The position numbers were made by a program, and so were the translations under genes. From positions 173,376 through 237,375 of the forward strand of contig NZ_PDOF01000004.1 of NCBI RefSeq assembly GCF_003226345.1: a stretch of 64,000 nt of DNA, read 5' to 3'. Within the stretch, counting starts at the first letter, position 1; every line of letters begins with the position of its first letter. Positions 33,098 to 42,307 of this stretch are shown piece after piece. This DNA comes from Alteribacter lacisalsi (GTDB lineage Bacteria > Bacillota > Bacilli > Bacillales > Salisediminibacteriaceae). The notes beneath the pieces were generated by a model, which was not told the DNA's origin, ran no database searches, and saw only the letters and a program-made list of their open reading frames with translations.

Positions 33098-36000
33098 TTA
33101 ACCGTTTGATTCACTGGACTCAAGGTTCAGGTTCAGCTTGTCGTTGTTCTGATCTTCTTCGTCGTCAAGCTCCAGCATTTCAATTTCCTCTTCATTGCTG
33201 GAAAGCATCTTCACGTCCATACCGAGACTCTGAAGCTCTTTAATTAATACCTTAAAGGACTCAGGAACCCCCGGTTCCGGTACGTTTTCGCCTTTGACGA
33301 TCGCTTCGTACGTTTTCACCCGTCCGACAACGTCATCGGATTTCACAGTGAGAATTTCCTGCAGTGTATAGGCAGCACCGTATGCTTCCAGTGCCCATAC
33401 TTCCATCTCTCCGAAACGCTGGCCGCCGAACTGGGCTTTACCGCCGAGCGGCTGCTGTGTAACGAGAGAGTAAGGTCCCGTAGAACGGGCATGCAGTTTA
33501 TCGTCAACCATGTGAGCCAGTTTGATCATATACATCACGCCGACAGAGACACGGTTATCAAATGGTTCACCGGTTCTGCCATCATAAAGAACGGTCTTTG
33601 CATCTTCGGACATGCCGGCTTCAGAAATTGTACCCCAGACATCTTCCTCACGGGCACCGTCAAATACCGGTGACGCTACGTGAATACCGAGGTTTCTGGC
33701 TGCCATTCCAAGATGCATCTCAAGTACCTGACCGATGTTCATACGTGAAGGTACCCCGAGAGGGTTAAGCATGATATCGATGGGTGTGCCGTCCGGCATG
33801 TAAGGCATATCTTCTTCAGGAAGGATCCGGGAGATAACACCTTTGTTACCGTGACGCCCGGCCATTTTGTCCCCTTCGTTAATCTTCCGCTTCTGTACGA
33901 TGTAGACACGCACAAGCTGGTTCACACCAGGAGGAAGCTCATCGCCGTCTTCGCGGTTGAAGATTTTCACATCCAGAACGATTCCTTCTCCGCCATGCGG
34001 GGCACGGAGGGAGGTATCGCGCACTTCACGCGCTTTTTCACCAAAGATGGCATGGAGAAGACGTTCTTCAGCTGTCAGTTCCGTTACACCTTTAGGGGTA
34101 ACTTTACCAACGAGAATGTCGCCGTCTTTTACTTCAGCACCGACACGGATAATCCCCCGGTCGTCAAGGTTGCGAAGAGCATCCTCGCCGACGTTTGGAA
34201 TGTCGCGTGTAATTTCTTCCGGTCCAAGCTTCGTATCACGGGCTTCAGACTCGTACTCTTCAATGTGAATGGACGTATAGACATCGTCTTTTACAAGACG
34301 TTCACTTAAGATAATCGCATCCTCGTAGTTGTAGCCGTCCCATGTCATAAACCCGACAAGAACGTTACGTCCGAGGGCCATTTCACCAAGCTCCATGGAA
34401 GGACCGTCAGCAAGGATTTCCCCTTTTGTGACGATGTTGCCTTCTTCAACGATCGGGCGCTGGTTGTAGCAGGTACCCTGGTTGGAACGAATGAACTTCT
34501 GAAGGTTGTAGCGAATCGCATCCCCTTCGATTTCTTTTCCGTCCACTTCCTCGATCCGGCGCACCTGAATATAGTTTCCGGAAACACGCTCAACGCGGCC
34601 TTTTGATTTTGAAATCACGGCAGCTCCGGAGTCTTTAGCAGACACATACTCCATGCCTGTACCCACAATAGGGGATTCAGGGTTCATCAGAGGTACGGCC
34701 TGACGCTGCATGTTTGCACCCATCAGGGCACGGTTGGAGTCATCATTTTCAAGGAACGGAATACACGCTGTCGCAGCAGATACAACCTGCTTAGGCGATA
34801 CGTCCATGTAGTCGACACGGTCTTTAGGCACAATGATGTTATCTCCGCGGAAACGGCAGATTACGTTATCGTCTATAAAGGAACCGTCATCGTTAAGCTT
34901 TGCGTTTGCCTGGGCAACAACGTAGTTATCCTCTTCATCCGCTGTCAGGTAGTCGATCTGTGCGGATACTGCACCTCTTTCATGGTCAACCTTACGGTAA
35001 GGTGCTTCCATGAATCCGAACTCGTTTACTTTCGCATAGCTGGAAAGGGAGTTAATTAGACCGATGTTCGGTCCCTCCGGCGTCTCGATCGGACACATAC
35101 GGCCATAGTGGGAGTAGTGTACGTCACGGACTTCAAATCCGGCACGCTCACGGGTAAGACCACCCGGTCCGAGTGCGGAAAGACGACGCTTGTGCGTAAG
35201 CTCGGCAAGCGGGTTCGTCTGATCCATAAACTGTGACAGCTGGGAGCTTCCGAAGAACTCTTTGATCGACGCGATGACCGGACGGATATTGATCAGTGCC
35301 TGAGGCGTAATCATATTCGCATCCTGAATGGACATACGTTCGCGGACCACTCGCTCCATACGGGAAAGACCGATACGGAACTGGTTCTGCAGAAGCTCGC
35401 CTACTGAACGAAGACGACGGTTACCAAGATGGTCAATATCGTCTGTGTTTCCTACACCGTGCAGCAGGTTGAAGAAGTAGTTAATGGAAGAAATAATATC
35501 TGCCGGTGTAATGTTTTTCACACTGCGATCCACAACACCATTGCTGATCACGCGGATCGGCTGGGCATCTTCCTTGCCGTTCTGCGGATAAATAAGAACA
35601 GACTGAAGTTCCACCTCTTCTTCATCGACTACGCCGCCGTTAAGCGTGTAGTGATGGAAACCGACGTTGTTTTCGAGGTAGGGAATCAGACGGTCAAGAA
35701 GACGGCGGTCAATAACGGCCCCTTCTTCAGCAAGAACTTCACCTGTGTCAGGATCCACCAGTGTTTCTGCGAGACGCTGGTTGAACAGACGGTCTTTAAT
35801 ATGAAGTTTCTTGTTCATTTTATAGCGGCCAACGTTTGCAAGGTCATAACGCTTCGGATCAAAGAAGCGTGACTCAAGAAGACTCTTGGCGTTTTCTACG
35901 GTTGGCGGCTCTCCAGGACGAAGACGCTCGTAAATTTCAAGCAGCGCTTTTTCAGAGCTGTCTGTATTGTCTTTATCTAGCGAGTTACGAAGGTACTCAT

Positions 36001-36640
36001 CTTCTCCGAGAAGGTCAATGATCTCTTGATCAGTTCCAAACCCGAGAGCACGGAGCAATACCGTAACCGGGATCTTTCGTGTACGGTCGATACGCACATA
36101 AACAACATCTTTCGCATCTGTTTCCAGCTCCAGCCAAGCACCGCGGTTTGGAATCACGGTTGCGCCGAAGCCCTTCTTCCCGTTTTTGTCGATTTTGTCA
36201 TTGAAATACACACTTGGAGAACGTACAAGCTGAGAAACAATGACACGCTCTGCACCGTTAATGACAAATGTCCCTGTTTCGGTCATCAATGGGAAATCTC
36301 CCATAAATACTTCCTGCTCTTTTACTTCTCCTGTCTCTTTGTTAATCAAGCGTACCTTGACGCGCAAAGGTGCAGAATAAGTGACATCTCTCTCTTTCGA
36401 ATCTTCTACTGAATACTTCGGTTCTCCGAGACTGTAATCAATAAACTCGAGAACGAGATTTCCGGTAAAATCTTCAATTGGAGAAATGTCCTGAAACATC
36501 TCACGGATACCCTCATCAAGAAACCATTGATAAGAAGCAGTTTGAATTTCAATCAAGTTAGGGAGTTCCAGCACTTCATTGATTCTCGCATAACTTCTTC
36601 TCTGGCGGTGACGTCCATACTGAACTTGTTGACCTGTCAA
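33098..36640 (-). CDS. rpoB: RNA polymerase beta subunit
   Basis: 1180 aa from the TTG at 36640 ([20 protein letters not shown]), matching the B. subtilis start. A GTG at 36649 is in frame but sits inside the AGGGGTG ribosome-binding site. The rifampicin region [30 protein letters not shown] looks wild type. The Gram-positive tail is short and acidic ([20 protein letters not shown]). Directly upstream of rpoC. Confidence 0.99.
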   Translation of the reverse strand: MTGQQVQYGRHRQRRSYARINEVLELPNLIEIQTASYQWFLDEGIREMFQDISPIEDFTGNLVLEFIDYSLGEPKYSVEDSKERDVTYSAPLRVKVRLINKETGEVKEQEVFMGDFPLMTETGTFVINGAERVIVSQLVRSPSVYFNDKIDKNGKKGFGATVIPNRGAWLELETDAKDVVYVRIDRTRKIPVTVLLRALGFGTDQEIIDLLGEDEYLRNSLDKDNTDSSEKALLEIYERLRPGEPPTVENAKSLLESRFFDPKRYDLANVGRYKMNKKLHIKDRLFNQRLAETLVDPDTGEVLAEEGAVIDRRLLDRLIPYLENNVGFHHYTLNGGVVDEEEVELQSVLIYPQNGKEDAQPIRVISNGVVDRSVKNITPADIISSINYFFNLLHGVGNTDDIDHLGNRRLRSVGELLQNQFRIGLSRMERVVRERMSIQDANMITPQALINIRPVIASIKEFFGSSQLSQFMDQTNPLAELTHKRRLSALGPGGLTRERAGFEVRDVHYSHYGRMCPIETPEGPNIGLINSLSSYAKVNEFGFMEAPYRKVDHERGAVSAQIDYLTADEEDNYVVAQANAKLNDDGSFIDDNVICRFRGDNIIVPKDRVDYMDVSPKQVVSAATACIPFLENDDSNRALMGANMQRQAVPLMNPESPIVGTGMEYVSAKDSGAAVISKSKGRVERVSGNYIQVRRIEEVDGKEIEGDAIRYNLQKFIRSNQGTCYNQRPIVEEGNIVTKGEILADGPSMELGEMALGRNVLVGFMTWDGYNYEDAIILSERLVKDDVYTSIHIEEYESEARDTKLGPEEITRDIPNVGEDALRNLDDRGIIRVGAEVKDGDILVGKVTPKGVTELTAEERLLHAIFGEKAREVRDTSLRAPHGGEGIVLDVKIFNREDGDELPPGVNQLVRVYIVQKRKINEGDKMAGRHGNKGVISRILPEEDMPYMPDGTPIDIMLNPLGVPSRMNIGQVLEMHLGMAARNLGIHVASPVFDGAREEDVWGTISEAGMSEDAKTVLYDGRTGEPFDNRVSVGVMYMIKLAHMVDDKLHARSTGPYSLVTQQPLGGKAQFGGQRFGEMEVWALEAYGAAYTLQEILTVKSDDVVGRVKTYEAIVKGENVPEPGVPESFKVLIKELQSLGMDVKMLSSNEEEIEMLELDDEEDQNNDKLNLNLESSESNG

Positions 36641-37050
36641 CTGATTCACCCCTCAAAACTAACGTTATTATTAAGAAAAGCGCATGCGCCCTCTTTCAGG
36701 ACCCCGGAACAGGCAGAACAGAATCTGCAAACCCCGATTTCCACAGACGCAGGAGCTGAACATAGACATGAAAATCGCATCTATGATCATGCAAAAGGAC
36801 ACGCAAAAAACCTGTCCTTAAGCAGGCATGGAATAGGTCAATCCTTCGGTGTATGTACACCTGCGCACTGTATATATTTCTAGGATAACCAAAAAAGGGT
36901 ATTTTCAAAGCCTTTTACCGAAAAACATAAAAGACGTTACTAGTCTGTCCAAAATTACCCTTTTTATACACAGCACTTATATTTAAACGCATTGACCCTA
37001 TTTTCATTTTCATACGCATTAAATAACATTAACACAAACAAAAATACGAG
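36641..37050. other. rpoB upstream region
   Basis: 410 bp without a gene. It holds the long rpoB leader and a weak promoter candidate. CCTGCTTAAGGACAGG followed by TTTTTT near 36815 (minus strand) is a short hairpin that could act as a weak attenuator, and GCGCATGCGC near 36685 is a palindrome. Confidence 0.5.
36924..36952 (-). promoter_or_regulatory. Weak candidate promoter for rpoBC
   Basis: Minus strand: -35 TTGGAC at 36947-36952, 17-bp spacer, -10 TATGTT at 36924-36929. Matches are partial, so this is a suggestion only. Confidence 0.3.
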
Positions 37051-37659
37051 TCAAACCTTTTGTGCACGCAAAATAAAATATCCTTTTGCCTTCCGGACGG
37101 TCTCTACCTGCTCTTCACCGAACAATTCGGCGAGCTTTTTGACCGCGGAAGGCGCGCCTTGTTTTTTCTGTATGACAACCCAGAGGTCTCCTCCGGATTT
37201 CAAGTGAACATGCGCTTCATCAAACAGCTGATGAACGACCTGTTTACCGGCACGGATCGGCGGGTTTGTCAGAATTGCAGCGAACTCCTGCTCTTGGAGT
37301 TCAGAAAAAAGCGAACTCACAACTACCTTCGTATTACCGGCTGCCCCATTGCGTTCCGCATTCTTTTCGGCAAGGTCGACTGCCCGTTCATTAATGTCAG
37401 CCATTATAAAAGTGCGCTCTTTATATTCACAGGCAAGCGTGATCCCGATTGGTCCCCAGCCGCAGCCGATGTCAGCGATTTCCCCTTCGACCGCCGGGAG
37501 TTCGAATGTCTCAAGCAGCGTACGGGTTCCGAAATCAAGATCTCCTTTTGAAAACACTCCACGGTCCGAGAGGAAACGAAGCTTCTGTCCTCTTACTGTA
37601 ACTTCCACTGTTTCCGGCCTGCTTTCCACATCCGGTTTTTCTGAATAATAATGTCCCAT
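37051..37659 (-). CDS. ybxB: Class I SAM-dependent methyltransferase (YbxB, RsmC-like)
   Basis: 202 aa from the ATG at 37659 (MGHYYSEKPDVESRPETVEV), with GAGGTGATAACT upstream; the longer open frame runs into a repeat element. Motif I is DIGCGWGPIG, and the catalytic-type NPP motif is in ILTNPPIRAG, as in N2-guanine rRNA methyltransferases (RsmC/RlmG). The rRNA target is inferred from family. It sits between rplL and rpoB as in Bacillus. Confidence 0.92.
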   Translation of the reverse strand: MGHYYSEKPDVESRPETVEVTVRGQKLRFLSDRGVFSKGDLDFGTRTLLETFELPAVEGEIADIGCGWGPIGITLACEYKERTFIMADINERAVDLAEKNAERNGAAGNTKVVVSSLFSELQEQEFAAILTNPPIRAGKQVVHQLFDEAHVHLKSGGDLWVVIQKKQGAPSAVKKLAELFGEEQVETVRKAKGYFILRAQKV

Positions 37660-37732
37660 AGTTATCACCTCACAGTTAAGATCAGAATTGAGAATCTTCG
37701 CTTCGCATAGTCTTTTGACTGAAAAAAGCTTC

Positions 37733-37847
37733 GCTTCATGCCGTCCGTTCGCTTTCCGCGGCGATGCCGGCAAGCCTCCGCGGGCTTCGCCCTGCGGGGT
37801 CTCGCCTGGCTTCCATTGCCGCAGGAGTCTCACTGCCGGCATGAAGC
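37733..37847 (-). repeat. Type-2 dispersed repeat, copy B
   Basis: 115 bp bounded by a perfect 11-bp inverted repeat: GCTTCATGCCG at the left and CGGCATGAAGC at the right. The interior has GCTTTCCGCGG, GCCGGCAAGCCTCC, CGCCCTGCGGGGTCTCG and GCCGCAGGAGTCTC. It shares blocks with the reverse complement of type 1 but lacks the AAAAGC stem. Strand is assigned by that similarity. Confidence 0.8.
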
Positions 37848-37928
37848 TCCGCATGTAACCATAGGCCCATTTCATTCACCTTAATTTTGTTTTCGGATAG
37901 ATTGCTGTATTCACAAAGGTATTAATGA

Positions 37929-38038
37929 AGCGAAAGGCGGCGACTCCGGCGGGAAAAGCAAGAGCCGAAGACCCCGCAGGGCGCTTTTCCCGAGGAGGCT
38001 GAGGCCTTGCCCGCGGAAAGCGTCCGCCTGCAGCGAAA
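37929..38038 (+). repeat. Type-1 dispersed repeat, copy C
   Basis: The best-preserved copy, flanked by direct AGCGAAA (37929-37935 and 38032-38038). CGGGAAAAGC at 37950-37959 is the exact complement of GCTTTTCCCG at 37983-37992. GGCGGCGAC at 37936-37944 pairs with GTCCGCC at 38022-38028 with one bulged base. Confidence 0.88.
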
Positions 38039-38115
38039 TAAAACAGCAACCTTTTCCAAAGATAGCTTTTTTAATAAGCCACGTTAGAACGTAACATTGA
38101 GTTAATTTATGTGAA

Positions 38116-38224
38116 CACGAGACACTCCTGCGGGAACAGCAAGAGCCGAAGAGCCCCGCAGGGTGCTCTTCCCGAGGAGGCTGAAGCGGTGCCCGCGGAA
38201 AGGGAGCGCAGTGAGCGGAAATCA
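38116..38224 (+). repeat. Divergent type-1 repeat, copy D
   Basis: It retains CTCCTGCGGGAACAGCAAGA, GCCCCGCAGGG, CTTCCCGAGGAGGCTG and GTGCCCGCGGAAAG. The right end reads GGGAGCGCAGTGAGCGG instead of GCGTCCGCCTG, and the left end is altered, so the outer stem is lost. Confidence 0.75.
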
Positions 38225-38285
38225 GCTTCTGACTTTAACAACTATTTTTTGAAATGCTCGGCTTCAACATTTTACCGGGTAAAAA

Positions 38286-38315
38286 AGCCCGCTTTGGGGG
38301 TACCAAAGCGGGCTT
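38286..38315 (-). terminator. Intrinsic terminator after rplL
   Basis: Minus strand: AGCCCGCTTTGG pairs with CCAAAGCGGGCT around GTACCC, followed by TTTTTT. It lies 20 bp past rplL. Confidence 0.93.
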
Positions 38316-38334
38316 TCTGCATTATAAGCAGAGA

Positions 38335-38697
38335 TTACTTAACTTCTACTGATGCGCCAGCTTCTTCAAGCTTAGCTTTAATCTCTTCAGCGTCTTCTTT
38401 AGATACGCCTTCTTTAACCGGTGCAGGTGCGCCGTCTACAAGAGCTTTCGCATCTTTAAGACCAAGACCAGTGATTTCACGAACCACTTTGATTACGCCG
38501 ATTTTTGAGCTTCCAGCAGACTCAAGGACTACGTCGAACTCAGTCTGCTCTTCAGCAGCATCTCCAGCGCCAGCGCCGGCAGCCGCTACAGGAGCTGCAG
38601 CTTCTACTCCGAATTCTTCCTCGATTGCTTTAACGAGGTCGTTAAGATCCAAAACGGACATTTCTTTAATCGCATCGATAATTTGCTCTTTAGTCAT
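38335..38697 (-). CDS. rplL: 50S ribosomal protein L7/L12
   Basis: 120 aa. The N-terminal dimerisation helices ([20 protein letters not shown]) are followed by an Ala/Gly-rich hinge ([16 protein letters not shown]) and the C-terminal factor-binding domain ([20 protein letters not shown]). It forms the stalk with L10. Confidence 0.98.
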   Translation of the reverse strand: MTKEQIIDAIKEMSVLDLNDLVKAIEEEFGVEAAAPVAAAGAGAGDAAEEQTEFDVVLESAGSSKIGVIKVVREITGLGLKDAKALVDGAPAPVKEGVSKEDAEEIKAKLEEAGASVEVK

Positions 38698-38757
38698 TTT
38701 GATGTTCCTCCTATTTATTGTATTACTTGTAATTTCAAGCGGTATGGCGTGTAAATG

Positions 38758-39258
38758 TTACGCGCCTTTTTCTTCTTTCTGCTCTGCAACAGCCTTTGTA
38801 ACAAGGGCAAAGTTGCGGATTGGAGCCTGCATAACGCTGAGAAGCATTCCAAGCAGACCTTCGCGGGACGGCAGTTCTGCAATCGACTTGATTTCCTCAA
38901 GAGTTGCAACGCGGCCTTCAAGAACACCCGCTTTAATTTCAAGAGCGTCGTGATCCTTCGCGAATTTGTTAAGAATACGCGCTGGAGCAATAACATCGTT
39001 GTTGCAGAATGCGATCGCTGTTGGTCCTTTGAGCTGTTCATCAAGCTCTGTAAGACCAGTTTCCGCTGTGGCACGGCGCGTCATTGAATTTTTGTACACT
39101 TTGAAGTCTACGCCTTCTTCACGAAGCTGTTTACGAAGTTCAGTTACTTCTGCCACGTCAAGTCCGCGGTAATCAACTACGATTGTAGACTGGCTTTCTT
39201 TCAGTTTCGTTGCAATTTCGTCAACGACCTGTTTTTTCTGTTCAATCACTGAGCTCAT
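38758..39258 (-). CDS. rplJ: 50S ribosomal protein L10
   Basis: 166 aa: [40 protein letters not shown] and a C-terminal helix that binds L7/L12 dimers. L10 binds its own leader RNA in Firmicutes; the leader is present upstream. rplL follows after 60 bp. Confidence 0.98.
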   Translation of the reverse strand: MSSVIEQKKQVVDEIATKLKESQSTIVVDYRGLDVAEVTELRKQLREEGVDFKVYKNSMTRRATAETGLTELDEQLKGPTAIAFCNNDVIAPARILNKFAKDHDALEIKAGVLEGRVATLEEIKSIAELPSREGLLGMLLSVMQAPIRNFALVTKAVAEQKEEKGA

Positions 39259-39311
39259 CCTGTGCTGACACCTCCTGTAGAATCAAGGGTTCATACCTAA
39301 CAGGGAGAAAT

Positions 39312-39445
39312 AAAAGGCCCCCATATCTTTACAGACATGGAGGCACACGTATCGGTAGCCTGTGAATGCTTCACAGGAATAGGATCGGATTTCACCTCGG
39401 CAGGGTATTAAGCGGCAATGCGCTCCTGCTGTCTGCGGTATGATT
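39312..39445 (-). promoter_or_regulatory. L10 leader (autoregulatory mRNA element)
   Basis: Minus strand: CATACCGCAGACAGCAGGAG, CGCTTAATACCCTGCCGAGG, then a terminator-like stem. These blocks, which imitate the L10 site of 23S rRNA, characterise the Firmicute L10 leader. When L10 is in excess it favours the terminator upstream of rplJ. Confidence 0.88.
39317..39344 (-). terminator. Attenuator hairpin of the L10 leader
   Basis: Minus strand: GCCTCCATGTCT pairs with AGATATGGGGGC around GTAA, followed by CTTTTATTT. It lies 58 bp before rplJ. Confidence 0.85.
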
Positions 39446-39474
39446 TATTGATTTAAATTTAACCACTAAGGAAC

Positions 39475-39503
39475 AGTATAGCTCCCTGAAAAAGGGAAGT
39501 CAA
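39475..39503 (-). promoter_or_regulatory. Sigma-A promoter of rplJ-rplL
   Basis: Minus strand: -35 TTGACT at 39498-39503, 17-bp spacer, -10 TATACT at 39475-39480. The spacer contains TCCC...GGGA, a small inverted repeat. Confidence 0.85.
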
Positions 39504-39515
39504 CCGTTTATATGA

Positions 39516-40211
39516 TTAAATTTTAAAAGCGGATGCGTTAACTTTTACGCCAGGTCCCATTGTAGATGAAACAGCAACGTTACGCATGTAAGTGCCTTTT
39601 GAAGCCGCAGGCTTCGCTTTCATCAACGTGTCGACCATAGTGCGGAAGTTTTCTTCAAGCTTGTCAGCATCAAAGGAAACTTTTCCGATTGGAACGTGGA
39701 TGTTCCCGGATTTGTCAACGCGATATTCAACTTTACCCGCTTTGATTTCGTTAACAGCTTTTTCTACGTCAAACGTAACAGTTCCGGTTTTCGGGTTAGG
39801 CATAAGACCTTTTGGTCCAAGTACACGACCGAGTTTACCAACCTGAGCCATCATGTCCGGAGTCGCAACGACTACGTCAAAGTCAAACCAGCCCTGGTTG
39901 ATTTTGTTGATCATGTCCTCTTCCCCTACGTAATCCGCTCCTGCAGCTTCCGCTTCTTTGGCTTTATCGCCTTTTGCGAAAACAAGAACGCGCTGGGTTT
40001 TACCTGTTCCGTTTGGAAGAACAACTGCACCACGGATCTGCTGATCCGCTTTCTTAGGATCTACCCCAAGACGGGCAGCCATTTCCACTGTTTCGTCAAA
40101 ATTAGCTGTTGCTGTTTTCTGAACAAGTTCAAGTGCTTCGCGAGCTTCATACGCTTTATCGCGATCAACAAGTTTCAAAGCATCTGCAAACTTTTTGCCT
40201 TTCTTAGCCAT
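39516..40211 (-). CDS. rplA: 50S ribosomal protein L1
   Basis: 231 aa: [20 protein letters not shown], then [20 protein letters not shown] and the C-terminal [21 protein letters not shown]1 binds the mobile L1 stalk and in several bacteria represses its own operon. Confidence 0.98.
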   Translation of the reverse strand: MAKKGKKFADALKLVDRDKAYEAREALELVQKTATANFDETVEMAARLGVDPKKADQQIRGAVVLPNGTGKTQRVLVFAKGDKAKEAEAAGADYVGEEDMINKINQGWFDFDVVVATPDMMAQVGKLGRVLGPKGLMPNPKTGTVTFDVEKAVNEIKAGKVEYRVDKSGNIHVPIGKVSFDADKLEENFRTMVDTLMKAKPAASKGTYMRNVAVSSTMGPGVKVNASAFKI

Positions 40212-40366
40212 GTTATTTCCTCCTTGATTGTGGTTTTAGCGGTTAGACCTCCCACTAATAAAGGCTGCGACCGGCCGCAGCTCCGGGATCCGCGAAGGAT
40301 TCCAAAACCGCAGTCCGGGCGGGACGAATCCCGCTTCGCAACCTCAATGACAGTTCATGGGTTCAA
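40212..40366 (-). promoter_or_regulatory. rplK-rplA spacer with UUCG hairpin
   Basis: 155-bp intergenic RNA. GCGGGATTCGTCCCGC (40319-40334, minus sense) is a perfect 6-bp stem with a UUCG tetraloop, shortly after the rplK stop. GGAGGTCTAACCGC further down resembles part of the L1 site in rRNA. An L1-binding control site is possible but unproven. Confidence 0.4.
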
Positions 40367-40792
40367 TTAACCTTCGATCGTGATACCCATACTGCGGGCA
40401 GTACCTTCAACCATACGCATAGCTGCTTCTACGTCAGCTGCGTTCAGGTCCGGCATTTTTGTTTCCGCGATTTCACGTACTTTATCACGACTAACTGTAG
40501 CAACTTTCACCTTGTGCGGTTCCCCGGAACCTGATTCGATTCCTGCTGCTTTCTTCAGAAGAACTGCAGCTGGTGGAGTTTTTGTGATAAATGTAAATGA
40601 ACGGTCTTCAAATACCGTAATTTCAACCGGAATAATTAAGCCCGCTTGTTCCTGTGTACGAGCGTTAAATTCTTTACAGAATCCCATGATGTTTACTCCA
40701 GCCTGACCAAGCGCCGGTCCTACTGGCGGTGCTGGGTTAGCTTTACCAGCTGGGATTTGAAGTTTTACAACTTTAATGACCTTTTTAGCCAC
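40367..40792 (-). CDS. rplK: 50S ribosomal protein L11
   Basis: 141 aa from a GTG at 40792, with AAGGAGG 8 nt upstream; the longer open frame to 40912 is leader. [20 protein letters not shown] and [20 protein letters not shown] are family marks. L11 forms the GTPase-associated centre, the thiostrepton site, and activates RelA in stringent response. Confidence 0.98.
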   Translation of the reverse strand: MAKKVIKVVKLQIPAGKANPAPPVGPALGQAGVNIMGFCKEFNARTQEQAGLIIPVEITVFEDRSFTFITKTPPAAVLLKKAAGIESGSGEPHKVKVATVSRDKVREIAETKMPDLNAADVEAAMRMVEGTARSMGITIEG

Positions 40793-40874
40793 GCGACACA
40801 CCTCCTTAAGTCCGTGATGTGGTAAACCGGGCACGAAGCCCTCCCACTCATATCTGCATGATTGCAGGAAAAAA

Positions 40875-40895
40875 CGTGAACATGATGTGTTCACG
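40875..40895 (-). terminator. Terminator-like hairpin just after the rplK promoter
   Basis: Minus strand: CGTGAACA pairs with TGTTCACG around a short loop, followed by TTTTTTCC. Because a good promoter lies upstream (40913-40941), the hairpin would start about 11 nt into the rplK transcript. It may also end nusG transcripts. Confidence 0.8.
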
Positions 40896-40912
40896 TCATT
40901 AACAACATTCAA

Positions 40913-40941
40913 ATTTTATCACTTTCAAAAACAGATATCAA
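40913..40941 (-). promoter_or_regulatory. Sigma-A promoter of rplK-rplA
   Basis: Minus strand: -35 TTGATA at 40936-40941, 17-bp spacer, -10 TAAAAT at 40913-40918. The predicted start is near 40906. Confidence 0.75.
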
Positions 40942-40985
40942 GTCCTTTTGAAAATCGTTCGTAAAACCGGGCTGGCCCGCTTCTG

Positions 40986-41522
40986 CTACTGGATTTTCTC
41001 AACCTGACTGAATTCCAGTTCAACCGGCGTCTCCCGGCCGAACATATTCACATGAACTTTGAGTTTCTGCTTCTCAGCAAAGATATCCTCGATTGTGCCG
41101 ATAAAGTTGGCAAAAGGACCTTCCTTCACTTTAACAGGCTCTTTGATCTCAAAGTCAACTTCTGCTTTCGGCTGTTCAACACCCATCTGACGCAGAATTG
41201 CATCCACTTCTTCAGGCAGCAGCGGTGTCGGTTTTGAACCGGCGCCTGCTGACCCTACGAATCCGGTAACGCCGGGCGTGTTACGGACTACGTACCAGGA
41301 ATCATCTGTCATTACCATTTCAACGATGACATAACCAGGAAAGACTTTTTTTGTAACCTGCTTGCTCTTTCCGTTTTTAATTTCCGTTTCTTCTTCCACC
41401 GGAACAAGAACCCGGAAAATTTTGTCGGTCATGTCCATCGACTCCACACGCTTTTCCAGGTTCGTTTTTACCTTATTTTCGTAGCCTGAATAGGTGTGAA
41501 CAACAAACCAATTTTTCTCCAT
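40986..41522 (-). CDS. nusG: Transcription termination/antitermination factor NusG
   Basis: 178 aa. The NGN domain starts [20 protein letters not shown], with [20 protein letters not shown]. The C-terminal KOW domain is [20 protein letters not shown]. It binds RNAP and couples it to S10 and Rho. It follows secE by about 95 bp. Confidence 0.98.
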   Translation of the reverse strand: MEKNWFVVHTYSGYENKVKTNLEKRVESMDMTDKIFRVLVPVEEETEIKNGKSKQVTKKVFPGYVIVEMVMTDDSWYVVRNTPGVTGFVGSAGAGSKPTPLLPEEVDAILRQMGVEQPKAEVDFEIKEPVKVKEGPFANFIGTIEDIFAEKQKLKVHVNMFGRETPVELEFSQVEKIQ

Positions 41523-41570
41523 GACGTTCAGGACGCGATGTCCTTCCCTCCTCTAAAAACAACTTCTCTT

Positions 41571-41605
41571 ACCAGTGAACCCGGATGTATGCAAGCCGGA
41601 CTGGT
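41571..41605 (-). other. Inverted repeat between secE and nusG
   Basis: ACCAGT.CCGG pairs with CCGG.ACTGGT (35 nt). No U-run follows on the minus strand, so it is not a clear terminator; it may affect the nusG message. Confidence 0.4.
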
Positions 41606-41617
41606 ACAGGCGTTTTA

Positions 41618-41827
41618 CTAGTTTAGAATTAAACGGATCAGTTCGGAAATTCCAGTATCAACAATAAAGAAGAATACTGCGATAAATGCAACAGTTGCCA
41701 CAACGACACCTGTGTAACGTACGAGTTCTTTACGAGTCGGCCACGTTACGCGCTTCATTTCTGTGGATACTTCCTTAAGGAACTTCACCGGCTTTTTTGC
41801 TGTTGATGTTGATGTTGTTTCTGCCAT
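41618..41827 (-). CDS. secE: Protein translocase subunit SecE
   Basis: 69 aa from the ATG at 41827 (GGAGGTGGCTTGT upstream). VKFLKEVSTEMKRVTWPTRK precedes the single membrane helix VVVATVAFIAVFFFIVD, the short single-span Bacillus form. It clamps the SecY channel. Confidence 0.97.
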   Translation of the reverse strand: MAETTSTSTAKKPVKFLKEVSTEMKRVTWPTRKELVRYTGVVVATVAFIAVFFFIVDTGISELIRLILN

Positions 41828-41889
41828 ACAAGCCACCTCCAACCTGCTAGTAAACGGATACGGCCATAAGCCGTCACCCGCTGTTGTAT

Positions 41890-42039
41890 TTATTTCGTCT
41901 CCACATGGGTTGTATGCTTACCGCATGTACTGCAGTATTTACTGAATGTCAAACGGTCGGCACGGCTGCCGGACCCTTTTGTGGTTGAATAGTTTCGGGA
42001 CTTACATTCCGAACATGCGAGAACGATTTTAGCTGACAT
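41890..42039 (-). CDS. rpmG: 50S ribosomal protein L33
   Basis: 49 aa from the ATG at 42039 with GGGAG upstream: MSAKIVLACSECKSRNYSTT, ending KYCSTCGKHTTHVETK. Both CxxC pairs are intact, so it is the zinc-binding form. It precedes secE, as rpmGB does in B. subtilis. Confidence 0.97.
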   Translation of the reverse strand: MSAKIVLACSECKSRNYSTTKGSGSRADRLTFSKYCSTCGKHTTHVETK

Positions 42040-42096
42040 AATAAACTCCCTGACTGCTTGTTTATAAAACGTGCGTACATGTGTACATACCATATC

Positions 42097-42126
42097 AACT
42101 TATCACAATAAAAGAAGGGCTGTCAA
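42097..42126 (-). promoter_or_regulatory. Candidate promoter of rpmG-secE-nusG
   Basis: Minus strand: -35 TTGACA at 42121-42126, 18-bp spacer, -10 TAAGTT at 42097-42102. The -10 is weak. A palindrome GTACACATGTAC lies just downstream. Confidence 0.55.
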
Positions 42127-42247
42127 TCGCCCCTCCCCTCACAGTGTCGCCCGTTTCAATGATTTTCATAACCTGTGTAAGAGAAAGTATAAGAGGGTCG
42201 TCATGAATATCAGAACGGCTTGATCAAGCCGGACCGTTATAAGAAAA

Positions 42248-42274
42248 CAGGGGGTGCTTCAGGTGCGCCCCCTG
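42248..42274 (-). terminator. Intrinsic terminator after sigH
   Basis: Minus strand: CAGGGGGCGCACCTGAAGCA then CCCCCTG (self-complementary ends), followed by TTTTCTT. It separates sigH from rpmG. Confidence 0.88.
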
Positions 42275-42307
42275 TATGCTTAAAAGCTGCTTAGCTGTTC
42301 TGTGAAG

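Larger units (their letters stand above)
37660..38283. other. Repeat-rich gap between ybxB and rplL
   Basis: No gene. It contains three dispersed repeats: one type-2 (37733-37847) and two type-1-like (37929-38038 and 38116-38224). The ORF at 38111-38953 on the plus strand is a shadow of rplL and a repeat. Confidence 0.8.

Noticed and set aside
37660..37875. 72-codon N-terminal extension of the rsmC-like gene
   Set aside because: The extension translates the type-2 repeat; a clear ribosome-binding site precedes 37659.
38111..38953. 280-codon plus-strand ORF across rplL
   Set aside because: It starts in repeat D and runs antisense to rplL and rplJ; no start signal.
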